From Patescibacteria group bacterium (GTDB lineage: Bacteria; Patescibacteriota; JABMPQ01; JAHIRA01): DNA of 5,606 nucleotides. The stretch spans positions 1 through 5,606 of the forward strand of contig JAHIRA010000098.1 in NCBI GenBank assembly GCA_018818905.1, written 5' to 3'. Shown here piece by piece: positions 5,239 through 5,606 of this stretch; within the stretch, counting starts at the first letter, position 1, and every line of letters begins with the position of its first letter. The translations under genes were made by a program, and so were the position numbers. The notes beneath the pieces were generated by a model. The model did not search any database. It was given only the letters and a program-made list of their open reading frames with translations, and had not been told where the DNA came from.

Positions 5239-5263
5239 TTGTTAACTTTATTTGGGTTAACAA
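5239..5263 (+). promoter_or_regulatory. Perfect 8-bp inverted repeat over the gatC promoter, possible operator
   Basis: TTGTTAAC (5239-5246) and GTTAACAA (5256-5263) are perfect inverted arms separated by 9 nt. The right arm covers the candidate -35 of gatC (5257-5262). It could be a regulator site, or an RNA hairpin if transcription reads through from upstream. TTGTTAACTT also occurs at 1841-1850 before the GT-C gene, but there without the second arm. Confidence 0.35.
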
Positions 5264-5284
5264 TTCTTGTAGTTTTGATAAAAT
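5257..5284 (+). promoter_or_regulatory. Candidate promoter of gatC
   Basis: The -35 is TTAACA (5257-5262), the spacer is 16 nt, and the -10 is TAAAAT (5279-5284). Transcription should begin near 5291, with a leader of about 28 nt before the ATG at 5319. A separate promoter is expected because a strong terminator (5193-5222) lies upstream. Confidence 0.5.
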
Positions 5285-5318
5285 AAAAGGTAGAACTAAA
5301 AGATATTAGCACGCAAAT

Positions 5319-5606
5319 ATGATTAGCAAAAAAGAAGTTCAGCATGTTTCCAAACTGGCTCGGATAGAAATATCTGCCGAGCAAGAAAGCAAGTTTACCA
5401 GTGAATTGTCGAGTATTGTTGGCTACGTCGATCAAATCCAAAAAGTCGACACTGAGGACGAGACTCCAACTTTTCATCCCAGTAGAAGTCCAGACCAAGA
5501 TGCCTTGGTCAATATCACTCGCGAAGACAAGGTTAAATCTTTCAAAAACAGAGAAGCTCTTCTTGAAGCTGCCCCCATGCGGGAAGGAAGCTTTTTTAAA
5601 GTTAAA
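5319..5606 (+). CDS. gatC: Aspartyl/glutamyl-tRNA amidotransferase subunit C (3' end cut by window edge)
   Basis: The frame is open from the ATG at 5319 to the last base, giving 96 residues. GatC is usually about 95-100 residues, so only a few are missing. GatC is the small subunit of the cytoplasmic GatCAB complex, which turns Glu-tRNA(Gln) or Asp-tRNA(Asn) into the amide form and stabilises GatA. Family signatures are the N-terminal helix with VSKLARIEIS (10-19), the YVDQIQKVDT segment (36-45), ITREDKV (66-72) and the C-terminal end with AAP (84-86), then FFKV (92-95). An in-frame TAG at 5307-5309 with no alternative start codon after it fixes the start, again without a Shine-Dalgarno sequence. 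In many bacteria gatA follows gatC directly, so the next gene outside the window is probably gatA. Confidence 0.93.
   Translation, partial: MISKKEVQHVSKLARIEISAEQESKFTSELSSIVGYVDQIQKVDTEDETPTFHPSRSPDQDALVNITREDKVKSFKNREALLEAAPMREGSFFKVK

Noticed and set aside
5116..5290. The Gly/Cys peptide as a leader peptide of an attenuator controlling gatC
   Set aside because: No convincing antiterminator pairing with the left arm of the 5193-5222 hairpin is seen upstream, gatC has a candidate promoter after the terminator, and Gly/Cys codons have no obvious link to Gln/Asn-tRNA supply. It remains a weak alternative.
5226..5498. Antisense frame of 90 codons over the gatC region
   Set aside because: It lies opposite the clearly recognised gatC and its promoter, has no family features, and is explained as a shadow frame.

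Overview
The window reads as a stretch of a bacterial chromosome, moderately AT-rich, with all protein genes on the + strand. The standard bacterial code applies: TAA, TGA and TAG are all used as genuine stops at the ends of recognisable proteins, so the UGA-glycine code of Gracilibacteria/SR1 is excluded. The starts have no Shine-Dalgarno sequence, the transcription units are compact, and a fibre-like surface protein, a GT-C membrane protein and a secreted glycosidase with unfamiliar C-terminal repeats sit beside gatC. Together this suggests a candidate-phyla-radiation (Patescibacteria) type genome. That placement is inference; no rRNA or ribosomal protein is present to confirm it.

Layout. 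(1) 2-589 is the C-terminal 195 residues of a fibre-like extracellular protein, closed by a strong terminator (606-631). (2) 681-1756 is a two-gene operon with a 4-nt ATGA overlap: an RBBP9/YdeN-type serine hydrolase and a small lipoprotein. It is probably transcribed from an extended -10 so close to the ATG that the mRNA may be leaderless, and it ends in a long imperfect hairpin with a T-tract (1757-1819). (3) 1857-3272 is a 471-residue polytopic membrane protein resembling GT-C glycosyltransferases. (4) 3273-3426 is non-coding and rich in hairpins. (5) A clear sigma70 promoter (3427-3454) drives 3486-5030, a secreted clan GH-A glycoside hydrolase with two C-terminal repeats. (6) 5056-5222 is a self-contained miniature transcription unit (extended -10 promoter, 21-codon Gly/Cys peptide, perfect 10-bp terminator), bracketed by a 15-bp direct repeat. 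(7) From 5319 to the window end is gatC, nearly complete, probably with its own promoter.

The genes look like several independent transcription units rather than one pathway. The themes are cell-surface and glycan work (fibre protein, lipoprotein, GT-C enzyme, secreted glycosidase), followed by the start of the tRNA-dependent amidotransferase locus. The least explained object is the Gly/Cys peptide at 5116-5181. Its three Gly-Gly-Cys units differ in DNA only at third codon positions, it has its own strong promoter and terminator, and no function can be read from it. The C-terminal repeats of the glycosidase and the structured 3273-3426 interval come next.
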